Both the position numbers and the translations under genes were made by a program. A DNA stretch of 64,000 nt from Baylisascaris procyonis. Its lineage: Eukaryota; Nematoda; Chromadorea; Rhabditida; Ascarididae. The DNA is taken from assembly GCA_037389465.1 (NCBI GenBank), contig JAZARR010000248.1, forward strand, positions 1 through 64,000, in the 5' to 3' direction. The notes under the pieces were generated by a model. That model searched no databases and had not been told where the DNA came from. It worked only from the letters and a program-made list of their open reading frames with translations. Shown here in pieces: positions 1 to 11,008 of the stretch. Every line of letters begins with the position of its first letter. Position 1 is the first letter of the stretch.

Positions 1-86
1 TTGATCCAGTTTTTCCTAAACCTCATATAAGACAAGGAGAAATGTGTTTTGGTGTTGTTTCACGTGGAGAGATGCTAGTTATATTA
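1..86. repeat. Dispersed repeat, clipped by window start
   Basis: These first ~86 bases match 24030-24115 at roughly 80-85% by eye, ending at the same point (CACGTGGAGAGATGCTAGT). The match is simultaneous over the whole stretch, including ATAAGACAAGGA and AAATGTGTTT. It is the 3' end of a dispersed element whose other copy lies in a Nup62 intron. The rest of this copy is outside the window. Confidence 0.7.
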
Positions 87-2090
87 TAGACGATAAACGT
101 TCGTAAATCCGTTATTTTTCGAAGAAAATTTACATATGAAGTAGCAACCATCCAATCACTATTACTCATTATAATCGTATCTTATAGTTGCATTATTAGC
201 GGATAATCATAAATGATGAATACTGAAACGATTAAAAAATGGATCAACGAGTGATTTTTGTCGATCGATATATTTCAGGATTTAGTGAAAATATCGATGA
301 GATCAATTTAGATTAAATTCTTTATTTAAGAATTTATAAATGAATTGAAACTGAAACAATGCCATTATGAACATAGCTATAGATACAATTTGCTTTTAAT
401 CTAAATTCATTTATAAATTATTTATAAGATAACAGAACTCGTTGCTTTATTCGATCCCTCACTTAAATATATCTGTTAAAACAGGCGACTGAATCTTACT
501 TGCTCAATTCTACCTATCTTATCCTGCTTCAATGCCCACTAAATAATTACACTTGCGCACGCATAGAAAATAACCACCATCCGATCATTTCTATTCGGTG
601 CAAAACAACTTTAATAGAGGATTTGGAAAAAAAGCAAAAGAAATACGAAATAGGAAGGCTTCGTAAATACGAAAAAAAAAACGAGAAAGCACGCCAGAGA
701 AAGTGGCACGACATGCGTTTTTGCAACACCACTCACTAGACGATTCAATTATGTGAACTGCCAACAATTTACTAAAATGCGCTCAATCACATGCGCGGCA
801 TTTTTTACTGATCTAACCATCCGTTCAAATTTTCGATAAATGAACTTCTTGCGATCTACGCAATGCAAAATCAAAACCGCATCGGGTGAAGATGATTGAT
901 CAATTCAAAAATTGCTGCCTAGGGTTATTCACTTATATCCATTACAACTATCAAAGTACAATGGCAAATTACGATCGTTCTCTTCTGTCGTCGAGCAATT
1001 TCATACTTGTGTCACCTATCCTTATGAGAGATGCTCCGAAAAGAAACACTTGAGATAAAATTTTAAATATTAATACTGCGTAAGTGTTCTCAGGCTATAC
1101 TACAAGGTTTCAGATATTGTCATCATATCGTTTCAGATATATTTTCAACTCAAATTTTCTTCCTTATTCTCTAAATATATTCTAAAGGTCTGATCGCTTA
1201 ATTTTAGTTCCTTTTTTCTTATGTATGTGGTTGAAGAGTGTTTATTATAGCGCTACGATATTATAACTCTCAAGTTCGACACCTGAGTGAACAGCAATAA
1301 TTTCTAAGACAGTAGTTGCAGTTTACTATTGACATTTTTTTACAGTTATTAAATAATCAATAAATATAACTATATAACAAATAAAACAGCTATTTTAGCT
1401 TGGCCATTAATATTTCTTTATGAACTTAAATAAACAATATGCACAGCGTTTATTTTTCGAGTATTTGAATTGAAAATTAGTAACAATAGAAACGAAATCA
1501 TTCCGTATAGGCATATCTGATAGATTAGCATAGGCATTTCATATAAGCATCGAGATATACGGTTTATTAAGATAAGTGAAAGCTTTCATCATTTAATGCA
1601 ATATTTTCCAATAAATATTGGATAACAATGTTTTTTTCTTTAATAGTAAAAAAAATTTAGGGATTCATTTGTGCCGATTACAGTAACAATTACTTATATA
1701 TTATTTTAAATTTTTGGTTGATATTCTTATTAAACAATTATTCAAATTCTTCATCGCTTTATCAAAATCGAGTTTATGCAAATTTTAACGATAATTAAAC
1801 ATCAAATTAACAACCCTCAATCTATATGAATATTTATTCCACAATTAATTACAACTATATATGCAAATGAGTTTAGATAAAACACTATGCTCACCAGCAT
1901 AAGTCAATTGAGGATGAACAAAATAAACGCACCTAGCAACATTGTAATTATTAAACGTATATTTAAGGTGGCAAAGGTGTTGAAGGTATATTATTAAAAT
2001 AACAAGCACATTTCGAGTATATTTTGCTAAAAATACACAATGATACAGTCAAGTTTTGAACAACGCTATCGAAACCACATTTTACCGAAG
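87..2090. other. AT-rich non-coding stretch, no gene recognised
   Basis: No frame in this stretch resembles a known family or has coherent exon borders. The longest frames (for example 500-739 on the plus strand, Lys-rich) look like chance openings in AT-rich DNA. A pair of inverted 11-16-bp words at 305-420 is the only local structure I noticed. Confidence 0.5.

Positions 2091-2181
<91 letters not shown>
2091..2181. repeat. (TA)n microsatellite
   Basis: An almost pure TA dinucleotide run of about 85-90 bases. It creates a spurious Tyr-Ile repeat ORF on the plus strand that should not be read as a gene. Confidence 0.97.
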
Positions 2182-2183
<2 letters not shown>

Positions 2184-5100
2184 CATACCTCTAGGCAGAC
2201 AATAAAGCTGGAAAGCCACTAAACTGTACTTTATATGCGCTCACCTAAACTTTCGGCTATGTTTCTGTTTATGTCCGTCATATCTGCCTACGCTGCTCTA
2301 TAATTTTACTGCTAACGCTCACACGTTATGGTATATCGTCCTATGAATGACCATAGGTGACCAGCGCAACACTATTTATGTGACCACTTAAGCAATTTTT
2401 CCCGACTTATCATCGCAACACTATTCTATGATAAATGTAAATCATATCAGCAGTGATAAGTTATCAAATAAAATACATCAGCAATCATATTTTATGCTAG
2501 TAGTTGATAAGCTGATAAGTTAGAGTCGAAAAGATATGGAATTTGAGAGTGAGCAATCAATGACTTATAGTGACGCCCAAAAACGATGACAGCAATCTAT
2601 CACATTACGATGAAGGGCAATAATTCAAAAATTCTGACATAAGGCAAAATAACGACATGCAACAAAATAAAATGACAAAATAACTACATGTCAATCATAA
2701 GGAGATGAATTATTGTCATAATTCATCGCTAGGAATTTCACTTGAAAAGATTTTTGCGCGTCATTCTTGGGCAAAAGAATGGAATCTGCAAATTTGGTAC
2801 GAGAATAATTAGGTGTCTCTTATAGTGAACAGCTAACATGAGACGTACATCTGTCAACGTGTAATAGAAGCGATAAAATGAATTGAGTGAGTTAACATCC
2901 GACTTTCCAATCAAACAAATCAAGTCACACTGAAACAATTATTCAATTTTCAATAAATTCTTCTTCATTTCCATGCATTAGGCATAATTGTTTAAAATTT
3001 TTTTACAATGCAAGTAAATTTGTTAAATGAGAGAATTTTTGAAGAGAAATGAAGAAAGCTGACATGATTGTTGAATGTATGTTAATGAAGCTTTCTATGA
3101 TAGTATTTAGCAAAAATGCGTCAACAATTATAAATGAACTAAATTCTTGAAAGAGAAAACAATTCAATAAATTTACGTCAGAAAATTTTTCATCACTTGA
3201 TGGATAATTTTGGAAAGAATTTTTTTTTCTTTTTTGATTCACAAATTTTATCAGTAGATGAATTACCCCATACTAGAAAGTTTATTACTAACTCAGAAGC
3301 TGAAATTATTTATTTTTATAGTCATACCTTAAGAACGTATGAAAATTTTCAACTATATAGAATATGAGGTAATCTGTATGGTATATTTGACCATATTTGA
3401 CATTATCTTTTGGACTTCATTCCCTTTATTTTTATTGTTCGATGATCTAACAAATGCATTTTCGAAATTTCAAATATTCTAGGCAGTATTAAAATATCCT
3501 CAAATGAATGATGTTAATTAGCGGTCAATAACGGTCAAATTGGTAACGGTCAAAAACGATCAATAACGGTCAAAAATTCCTATGCAAATTCTAATAGGCT
3601 CATTAAATGATACCTCGCAAATTAGTATTTATTTCGAATAAATTAATTTTCTTTAGAATATGTAAAAAATTGATCTTTTGCAAAAGATTCGTTAGTATTT
3701 TCTAATAGATTAAAAAGATTTTTAGAAAATCGATATTTAGGAATAAATAGAAATATTTAAGTTTAGAAAATAGATAGAAAAAATATTCAGAAAAATTAAT
3801 AGGTTAAAAGATTTAGAAAATAAGTTAAAAAATCGACCTAAAAAGGAAAAAAAATCTTTAATCGAATTATTAGACATTTGATTGAAATATATTTTATAAA
3901 TTCAAAAAAAAAAAAAAACGTTTTAGATCATTTTCTACTCAAAGCAATTCTACGTCATGCAATAATTTCGCGCAAAATTATTTCGTGCTATTATTTTGTA
4001 TATGCATTCAAAAATTCATAACGGCAAAACACAATGAGTAAGGTTGAATAGTATAGCTGCTATTAGAAAATCATAGCTAAAAAATTCTTGATGAGATGAA
4101 TGCGAAAACGATTTAATTCATTTGTCGAGACAAATTATCTAGACAAAAATGCAGCTTATTGCAACAAAAACAAGCCAAAATTCCATGTGAGATGAATGAA
4201 ATTACAGAAAACTCAACGATTAGTTGAATATATTTTGTTGAAATTTGAATAAAAAGATGCATAATTTATTGAAAATATTAGAATCATACGAATTTATAAT
4301 TTAGTATTTGTCAGTTTTTTTAGTGTATCATAAAAAAAAAGAAGTCCAAATATTTTCTTAGCTAATCTCATGTAATTATTGTCGCCACTCTCTTTATCCA
4401 TCAATCATACTTATTAAAAAATAAATCTATATTTATACAATATTCATGCATAACTTACTGCATTTACATGTAGTATGGAAAAATAATAATAGTATAATAT
4501 GCAAATAGGTGAAATATATGGAAAATTCTCTATTCAAAGACACATAGTTTAGGAATTTTTAGCTTCTTAAAACTGGTAGTTAGCCTAATCCTGCATATAT
4601 TTTTCTAGCGTTAATTTGAACAAAACGTAAATATATCGAATAGAGGAGTTATACGGCACTAGATGCTTTGCGTGGTTTTTTCTCTTTATGACCTTTCATT
4701 CATTAGAAGAGTTGATGTTACGCATAGTGTGAATCACCATTGAAAAAGGAAGAAGAAAACGGAAAAAAACAAAAAATGGAAAAAAGAAGAAAAACGAAAA
4801 ATAGAAAAAAAAACCGGAAAAGGTTTTTTTTTTTCTAAACTGCAATAAAGATTCAAAGATATTCCAATTTTTAATCTTTTAAGTTAGAGTTTATAGATAT
4901 TATTATATAGACAACATGGTTGTGAAGTTTCTTAGATATCGCTAAAGTGTAATTTCTGCATAGTTGGTAAGTATTGTCTTTTAAAATATTTTCAGCCGGA
5001 AATGAATGAAAAAAATGGTATAGAAAGGTGGAGTGGGAAGGAGGAAGAAGTAATAAACCTACCCAGGTGATGAGGGTAATTTTATAATGAGACAACTACG

Positions 5101-5498
5101 GTAATATCAAAGAACCTCTTTGATTAATATAAAATTCATGGAATTATATTGTACGCGTAATTCTATGCTTTCTTTATCGTACGAATAAAGATTAGTATTA
5201 TTATTTTAAATCCCATATTGGATGATCATGACTGATTTCGGAAACTTACTAAAATTAATATCGTTGAATAAATACTATACCTGTATCTTCTAGCTTTGCA
5301 GTTTATTTACTTTTATATGATCGAAATTCACCTCAATCACATCGTACATTCTCTCATTTTGCTTTTATTTCATTCGGTGATTTAATGATTCCAAGACGAT
5401 TGTGATGGATTATAGTCCCGTTTCGCAAGCTTCCTCACCAATGATGATATACGCTTCAAGAAGTGTTCATTTATAACCTCCTGTGCACTGACCAGATG
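2182..5498. other. AT-rich intergenic region
   Basis: No convincing gene is seen. A cluster of short near-repeats of the form ATAACGGTCAAA occurs at about 3520-3570, and there are poly-purine stretches near 4740-4830. Small minus-strand frames at 2738-2938, 3003-3242 and 4871-5095 have no recognisable domain and no supported splice borders. Confidence 0.5.
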
Positions 5499-5910
5499 TT
5501 AAATTTGCCTTTTTTCCAAGAAGAACATATTCCATCCTGAAGCAACGGAAATGCTCGATAATCCATCACGATGTATTCCGCATCCTGAAATATCCTTGAA
5601 ATACTCATACATACCGTTGTCCACCCTGTGGAATTTTACTAACTCTTGCGGCAATAGGATCATTCCTGAATTGATGTACAGAGAATGAACTCTGAATAAT
5701 TAATTTTGTAGTAGATCTGTATTCTAAATCCTAGGTTCTACGCGTTATCTTATAGTTTCTCTTCCCAAAAATTTACCTATCCTTCCCATGGTGGCCACAT
5801 GAGGCGTGACGGGGAATTCACCTTTAAATACCCAGGCCCAGATGTTCACTTTCGTTGAGAAGTGGCGGAAAGAATTGCGGAAAACGGTAGCGATCTGGCA
5901 TAATCTTTTC
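5499..5910 (-). pseudogene. Unassigned coding-like fragment (possible two-exon remnant)
   Basis: On the minus strand an open frame from about 5910 to 5777 reads ...TKVNIWAWVFKGEFPVT... and ends in a G|GTAAAT donor with phase 1. A second stretch, 5665 to 5499, starts after an ATTCAG acceptor, restores the frame by a split Gly codon and reads 54 residues (including VKFHRVDNGMYEYF) to a TAA stop. The base composition is less AT-rich than the surroundings. A further piece at about 6170-6060 reads like protein (for example SYGDMKAFADAY) but carries an in-frame stop. I recognise no family. It could be the 3' end of a real gene, a decayed gene, or chance; the split-codon agreement favours real coding ancestry. 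Confidence 0.3.
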
Positions 5911-6816
5911 AGCTTAGTGGTTTTTTAAACCTGATATTCCGCTTGATTATATGCTCGTAAAAAAGTTGATCATTATAGCATAGATTTTGAAAAAAAAAAA
6001 ATTTCTGGTGCTAGAAAAAATTTCTCAACTCTATTAGCTTCCTGTTTCAGCTAAATATACGAATATAAGCATCAGCGAAAGCTTTCATATCTCCGTAGCT
6101 CATCGGATAGACTTAATAAACTCTAGGTGGGAGACCACCCGGAAGCTCACTCCTGAAATTCAATATGTATATATTATTCTAACACCTACTAACATGAATA
6201 AGCATCGACGTTCAACCAGTATATATTATTTTCGGCTACGGCCGTTGTATTGATAAAATGATTGCCTATGATATTGCAGGAGAATGATAATGATAATTAT
6301 ATAAGACGGATATCAATTGTAATGTGGTTGCTCTATTGGTGTCTATTAAGTTTTTTATTTGAATGTTTATATGAAGAACGATTCTCTTTGATTTCCACTA
6401 ATTTACACTTCTAACTAAACGGCTTATTCGTCTCATCATATACACTGTTTATGAATATGTTGACAACTTTGAGGTTTATTTTTTTATGGCTTTTTTTGTG
6501 CTTTTTTTAGATATTCCACTTACCTTTACCTATATCTTGCGAGGTATTTGTTTAGTCTTTTTTTTTAGATCTTTTTCTATGAGAATTTAAAGCCATCATC
6601 GTTTGCCTCTATTAGTCCTTATGTGATCATCTAATAAAATTTTTTTTTTTCAGAGTATATCATTGCAAGTTTAGATTTGCAAAATTATTAGATTATTATA
6701 GTTGTTACATGAGGAAATTCCCCGTCGAAAAAATTAATTGGAATTTGCAGTAATTAAAGTAATGATTTTTATTTCGTAGAGAATTTTTACTGAACAAAAA
6801 AAAAAAACGTTTCCAA

Positions 6817-6824
6817 TTTTTCAG
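6817..6824 (+). promoter_or_regulatory. Candidate trans-splice acceptor of the carrier gene
   Basis: TTTTTCAG 32 bases before the ATG at 6857, preceded by a pyrimidine-rich run. An in-frame TAA at 6827 lies between it and the ATG, so in that frame the ATG is the natural start. The same site could instead be a cis acceptor for a missing upstream exon in another frame (see the frameshift finding). Confidence 0.5.
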
Positions 6825-6856
6825 TTTAAGAGAGGATCGCGTACCACGAGTTGACG

Positions 6857-9800
6857 ATGCAATTAAATTCTGCAAAGATTTCTTTTGGTATGGCTGCGGC
6901 TGTTGTTGCAAAGACTATTGTCGCTCCCATTGAAAGAGTTAAACTAATACTTCAGGTACAATATTTCTCACATTTATTGAGTTGATAACTCATTGAACAC
7001 AGATCTTTTTCTATGCTTTCTCCATGCTCTTTCCCTATGCTCTGGTATTCTTATAACCTGTCGATTCCGGTATAACCCGTTCTGTCGATTCCGGCATAAC
7101 CTGATCAGTCGATTTTGGTATATGAACCGGTCAGTCGAAGCAAAATGTTCATACTAGAAGGGAAGGGATGAGGGATGAGGAGATATAAAAATGAAAGTGA
7201 ATGTATTGAAATGAATTCGCCATTAAATAATTCAAATAGGTATTAGTTGATGCTTGTTTCTTTGAAAAGTTATCACTGATATTAGTATTCTTATCATTTG
7301 ATTATTGATTTGCAGCTTCAAGCAGCACAAGAAACAATAGCAACATCAAAACGTTATAAAGGAATGTTCGATTGTTTTATTCGCGTACCCAAAGAACAAG
7401 GATTTTTATCATTTTGGCGTGGTAATTTAGTAAATATCGCTAGATCATGTTCGCAGGTATGACATCCTTCTAATCTTTTTTTTGAAACGAATTTATTCAC
7501 ACTCGACTCCGATCGGACTTGAAGGGGCCACACCGGAATTGAAGGAGCCAAATCTTTAAATTTTTTTTTATTGAATATATTCATTTATATAAAATTTAAA
7601 GCATTAACCAAAGCATTTTATTGCATAATTTTTGTTTGATTTTTCTCAATTAATTACTCGTCGATATTTTAGGAATCATTTGGATTCGCATTTAAAGATT
7701 TCTTCAAAATTTGGTGTGTTAATGGTGTAAATAGCAGAGATAATTATTGGAGATTCCTTAGTGGTATGGAATTTTTATTTATTTATTTTTTTTTAAATTG
7801 TTCTCTCTTTTTGACTAATATTTCATCTTTTCCATAATATTTGAAAAAAAATACCTCGTTGCTTTTAATTTTTGCTGCGAATTTTGCCAAATTTTCTATC
7901 ACTAATCGTGATCTTGATGAAAAATATACATATATCTCACTTATGCTATGTGTTATTTGCTTGTAGTTGATGGCAATTTTCTTGTTATTTTCATTCGCTT
8001 ATATTTCAATTTTCATTTATAACCGATTCGTTGATGACTTTCCATCGTTTTATTTTTTGTGAGTTAATTGATTTATTTAATTCTAAATTAATTTCAACAG
8101 ACAATTATTGAAGGTAATATCGTAGCAGGAGGTGCATCGGGTATTGCTACATACTCAATCATATATCCACTTGATTTTGTGCGAACACGGTACGTTGTGT
8201 TAATCGATGTCGCATAGTTAATGCCTATAATAGTCACTGTAAGGGTTAAAATTGACGTATTGCTGTTTTTTTTCCCCTTACAAAATTCCACAAGACTTTC
8301 ATCTTTTGTTGCTCTTGTATTCATAAAAAGTTCGGCAGATTTGCGCATTGATTGATCGATGTTTAAAGGATAGAGGTCGAACTGAAATGAGAAAGAGAGA
8401 TGATGATTTTTAGGAGAGGTGGGGGGGGCAATAAAGTTCAGTTATACTGTGAAGTATTTTGGTGATGCATGATACGTCAAGACAATAGCACTAATTTCCT
8501 GCTTATCATTTTTTTCTTATTTTAAATTCGTCGTATTTTAAAAAAACTTCAATTATTTCCTGCTTATTTCAGATTGGCTATAGATATGGGCAAAGAAAAA
8601 TCAAGAGAATTCATCGGTTTCTTTGATTGTTTAAAGAAAATCTTCAAAAGTGATGGTATTCGTGGACTGTATTAGTTTGTTTTATTATGTTTATTCTTTT
8701 TTTATGGTCGCTGCACGTTATATTCTATTTTTTTTATTCGGTTTTAAATATTTTTTTCAAAAATTCCATCATCTTTTTGATAATAATGATATAATAAATG
8801 AATATTTTCCATTAAATGATTTTGTTCTTTAATCCATCTTTATAGTTGTTTTTTTTTTTCTGTTCGCATTTGTACTTGATGATCTTATCCATTAAACCTG
8901 ATTTCCAAGGAGGATTCATAACGATTTCGAAAATCTCATTAGATTAGTTGATCAATAGTATCCGACAGTTGCTTTACCCTGAAAATTTTTGATCTCCAGG
9001 GTGGCGTCCATCGATCCAGATTGATTTGAGTAACGAACATCACTGCTCTATTGCCCCGTTTCCGCCAACTGTACTGCCGTAAGGTGATGGCATAGATCCT
9101 ATCTCAAATCTATATGCCTTCAGGATAGAATCAAACTACCAATAACTGTGGTATTTTCTCTCATAAATGTACGCAGATGTCAGAATGTCTTCCACATATT
9201 TTGTTTTATCGTCGAAGAGGTGATTGGTCTATTTCCGATAATCCTTCATAGTAAAAGAGAAAACTAGAGTTCGGATATCTGTCAACAGTCGTGGAGTTTT
9301 CTTTGTTCTACTCAAAATATTTCTTTTTAGTGGTTTCTGGCCATCTTTACAATATATTTTCCTTTATCGTGGTGCCTATTATGGTCTATTTGATTCGGCT
9401 AAAGTATTGATATCAAAAAAAGAGAACAATCAAATCAGTTTTGTTGCCGCCTTTATCGTCGGACAAGTAAGTTATCTGTTCCCAAATCGGTATATTTGTT
9501 CCCAAATTGGCACATTTATTAGCGTAGGTTCATTACTATATAACCAGCTAAGGAGTACATTAAAAAATGTGTTTGAAATTGTGTATAAAAATTACTATTA
9601 CTATGTAAAAGTAAGATTACTATTAAAAAATTGAAATTTTATGTTCCAATCTACAGTTTTGGAAGTGTGTATAAGTTTGAGTTTGAAAGGAGACGAAATG
9701 TGATATGATAGTTCAGTGGATAAGTTCGCTCACAGCAAAAAAGAGGAGTAGAGTTAAAGTGTTTGTTGGTGATTATGCTTAATAATTGTGCTTTCAGTAA

Positions 9801-10537
9801 TGATACTATGAGTCAAGTCAGTTTAATTTGTTATTTCTCTAAAAGTATACCAGCAGATCTGAAAAGAGTAAAAAAATGTTCACTATTTAGGTGGTAACAT
9901 TTACGGCAGCATTCATCTCATATCCTTGGGATACGGTACGAAGACGACTAATGATGCAAGCCGGTCGTAATGATATACTCTATCGTGGTGTTTGGCAATG
10001 TACTAGGGTTAGTTTCCGGATCTTTTAATCGAGATTTCCGGAATTGTTTTAGTTCGATTGTTTCTGTGGGCATATAAGAAAAAAAATTTTTTCCGTGATG
10101 CTCTATTTAAAGGTTTAGCTGAAATTTTTTCTAAAGTAAGCAGTAAGATAGATCGCTAAACACACACACTCTGTTCATTCGATGAATCTTCAAGCAATCT
10201 GAGGTGCTGGTTTCGGGTGTCAAAATCCATGGGCCATTATACTTCGATGGGACCATCATCTACTTACTTCTATCTTGCAAAAAGTATAATATACTCGTAA
10301 GCTTCATATATAATTCTCTAGCATAGAAAAATTTCTATTGAATTATTATATCAATATCGCTTTATATGCTTTATTGATAATGATAAGTGATAATTGAGGT
10401 GATTATATCGTTTGCAGAAAATCTACTATGAAGAGGGAGTACGTGCATTTTTTAGTGGAATGTTGGTTAATGCGGTACGTGGAACAGGTGCTGCTCTCAT
10501 ATTGGCCATATATAACGAATTTTCAAAGTATATGTGA
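6857..10537 (+). CDS. ant: Divergent ADP/ATP translocase (mitochondrial carrier, SLC25 family)
   Basis: Eight exons join in frame: 6857-6955, 7316-7456, 7673-7763, 8114-8189, 8573-8674, 9331-9466, 9891-10007, 10418-10537, giving 293 residues, close to the usual ~300. Three carrier repeats are visible with signatures PIERVK (24-29), PLDFVR (129-134) and PWDTVR (227-232); the family tag is RRRLMMQ (232-238), canonical RRRMMMQ. Family proteins exchange ADP for ATP across the inner mitochondrial membrane. Lys19 and Arg76 match known substrate contacts, but the usual Gly before Ile in contact site II is Tyr178 here, and the RYFPTQ helix start is RSCSQE, so this is a diverged paralog rather than the main housekeeping copy. 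Exon 4 uses an AAG acceptor, fixed by the split Gly codon. The N-terminus is the weakest part: the other frame across 6826-6885 looks like the family's normal N-terminus. Confidence 0.9.
7048..7138 (+). repeat. Short tandem repeat in carrier intron 1
   Basis: Three to four diverged copies of a ~30-base unit built on GTCGATTCCGGTATAACC follow one another. The stretch is richer in G and C than the rest of the intron. Confidence 0.65.
8880..9290 (-). other. GC-richer insert with broken minus-strand frames, inside carrier intron 5
   Basis: This part of the intron differs in composition from its flanks. On the minus strand several frames read like protein over 20-50 codons (for example [14 protein letters not shown] and [17 protein letters not shown]), but none is continuous. 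It could be a decayed gene or element. I do not recognise a family. Confidence 0.25.
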
Positions 10538-10710
10538 TATTTTCATACCCAGATAGTCTATGATGCAATTTCTTTAGAGATTCAATCAGTTTATATGCGA
10601 TCTCATATTGTAGTGATTCAACGTATGCAATCTGTTATGTAGAATTCATAGTTTATTTGAATTTGATGAAAAATTTAAGCATATTTTAAGAGTGTCTTTA
10701 TATTGCGTTG

Positions 10711-10734
10711 AATAAAATCCTCTGAAGCAATAAA
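10711..10734 (+). terminator. Likely polyadenylation signals of the carrier gene
   Basis: AATAAA occurs at 10711 and again at 10729, 174 and 192 bases after the stop codon, with no other gene feature between. Either could direct 3' end formation. Confidence 0.5.
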
Positions 10735-10861
10735 TTTTCCTACATTAGAAGAACCTTATTTGAGTGGGTCTTTTGTTAAGGCAGGGGCAGGGATGGCGGA
10801 AGGTTGTTTTCTGTGGGGGATACCAGACAACGCCAACACGGAGTGCAACAATTGGAAAGTA

Positions 10862-10966
10862 TTAGAAAAGAGCAATATTCAAGTTCTGAGGTGAGACAGA
10901 AGGGGGTGCCTTCTTCTTTATAGTCTCGAGGAATTCATCCCAAGAAGGTGAGCTTTTACTCGACAT
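10862..10966 (-). CDS. Possible small ORF next to the satellite edge, unknown
   Basis: A 34-residue minus-strand frame (start MSSKSSPSWDEFLETIKKK) stops at 10862. About 30 bases upstream of the ATG is a good acceptor-like sequence, TTTTTCTCAG, at the very edge of the satellite array. A second, different frame just beyond it (about 10860-10750) is open for some 40 codons and Pro/Ala/Leu-rich. They may be pieces of one gene with an unrecognised intron, or a fragment cut off by the array. No family recognised. Confidence 0.22.
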   Translation of the reverse strand: MSSKSSPSWDEFLETIKKKAPPSVSPQNLNIALF

Positions 10967-11008
10967 GATACGGTAGCTAATGTTATTTGCTTTCTTCGAA
11001 GGTCGATC

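Noticed and set aside
2040..2222. Tyr-Ile repeat ORF
   Set aside because: Translation of a (TA)n microsatellite; the same applies at 18112-18444 and 37827-38045.
6085..6155. tRNA-like A-box (GTAGCTCATCGGATAGAC)
   Set aside because: No T-loop consensus or acceptor-stem pairing at the right distance; the stretch fits better as part of the minus-strand remnant.
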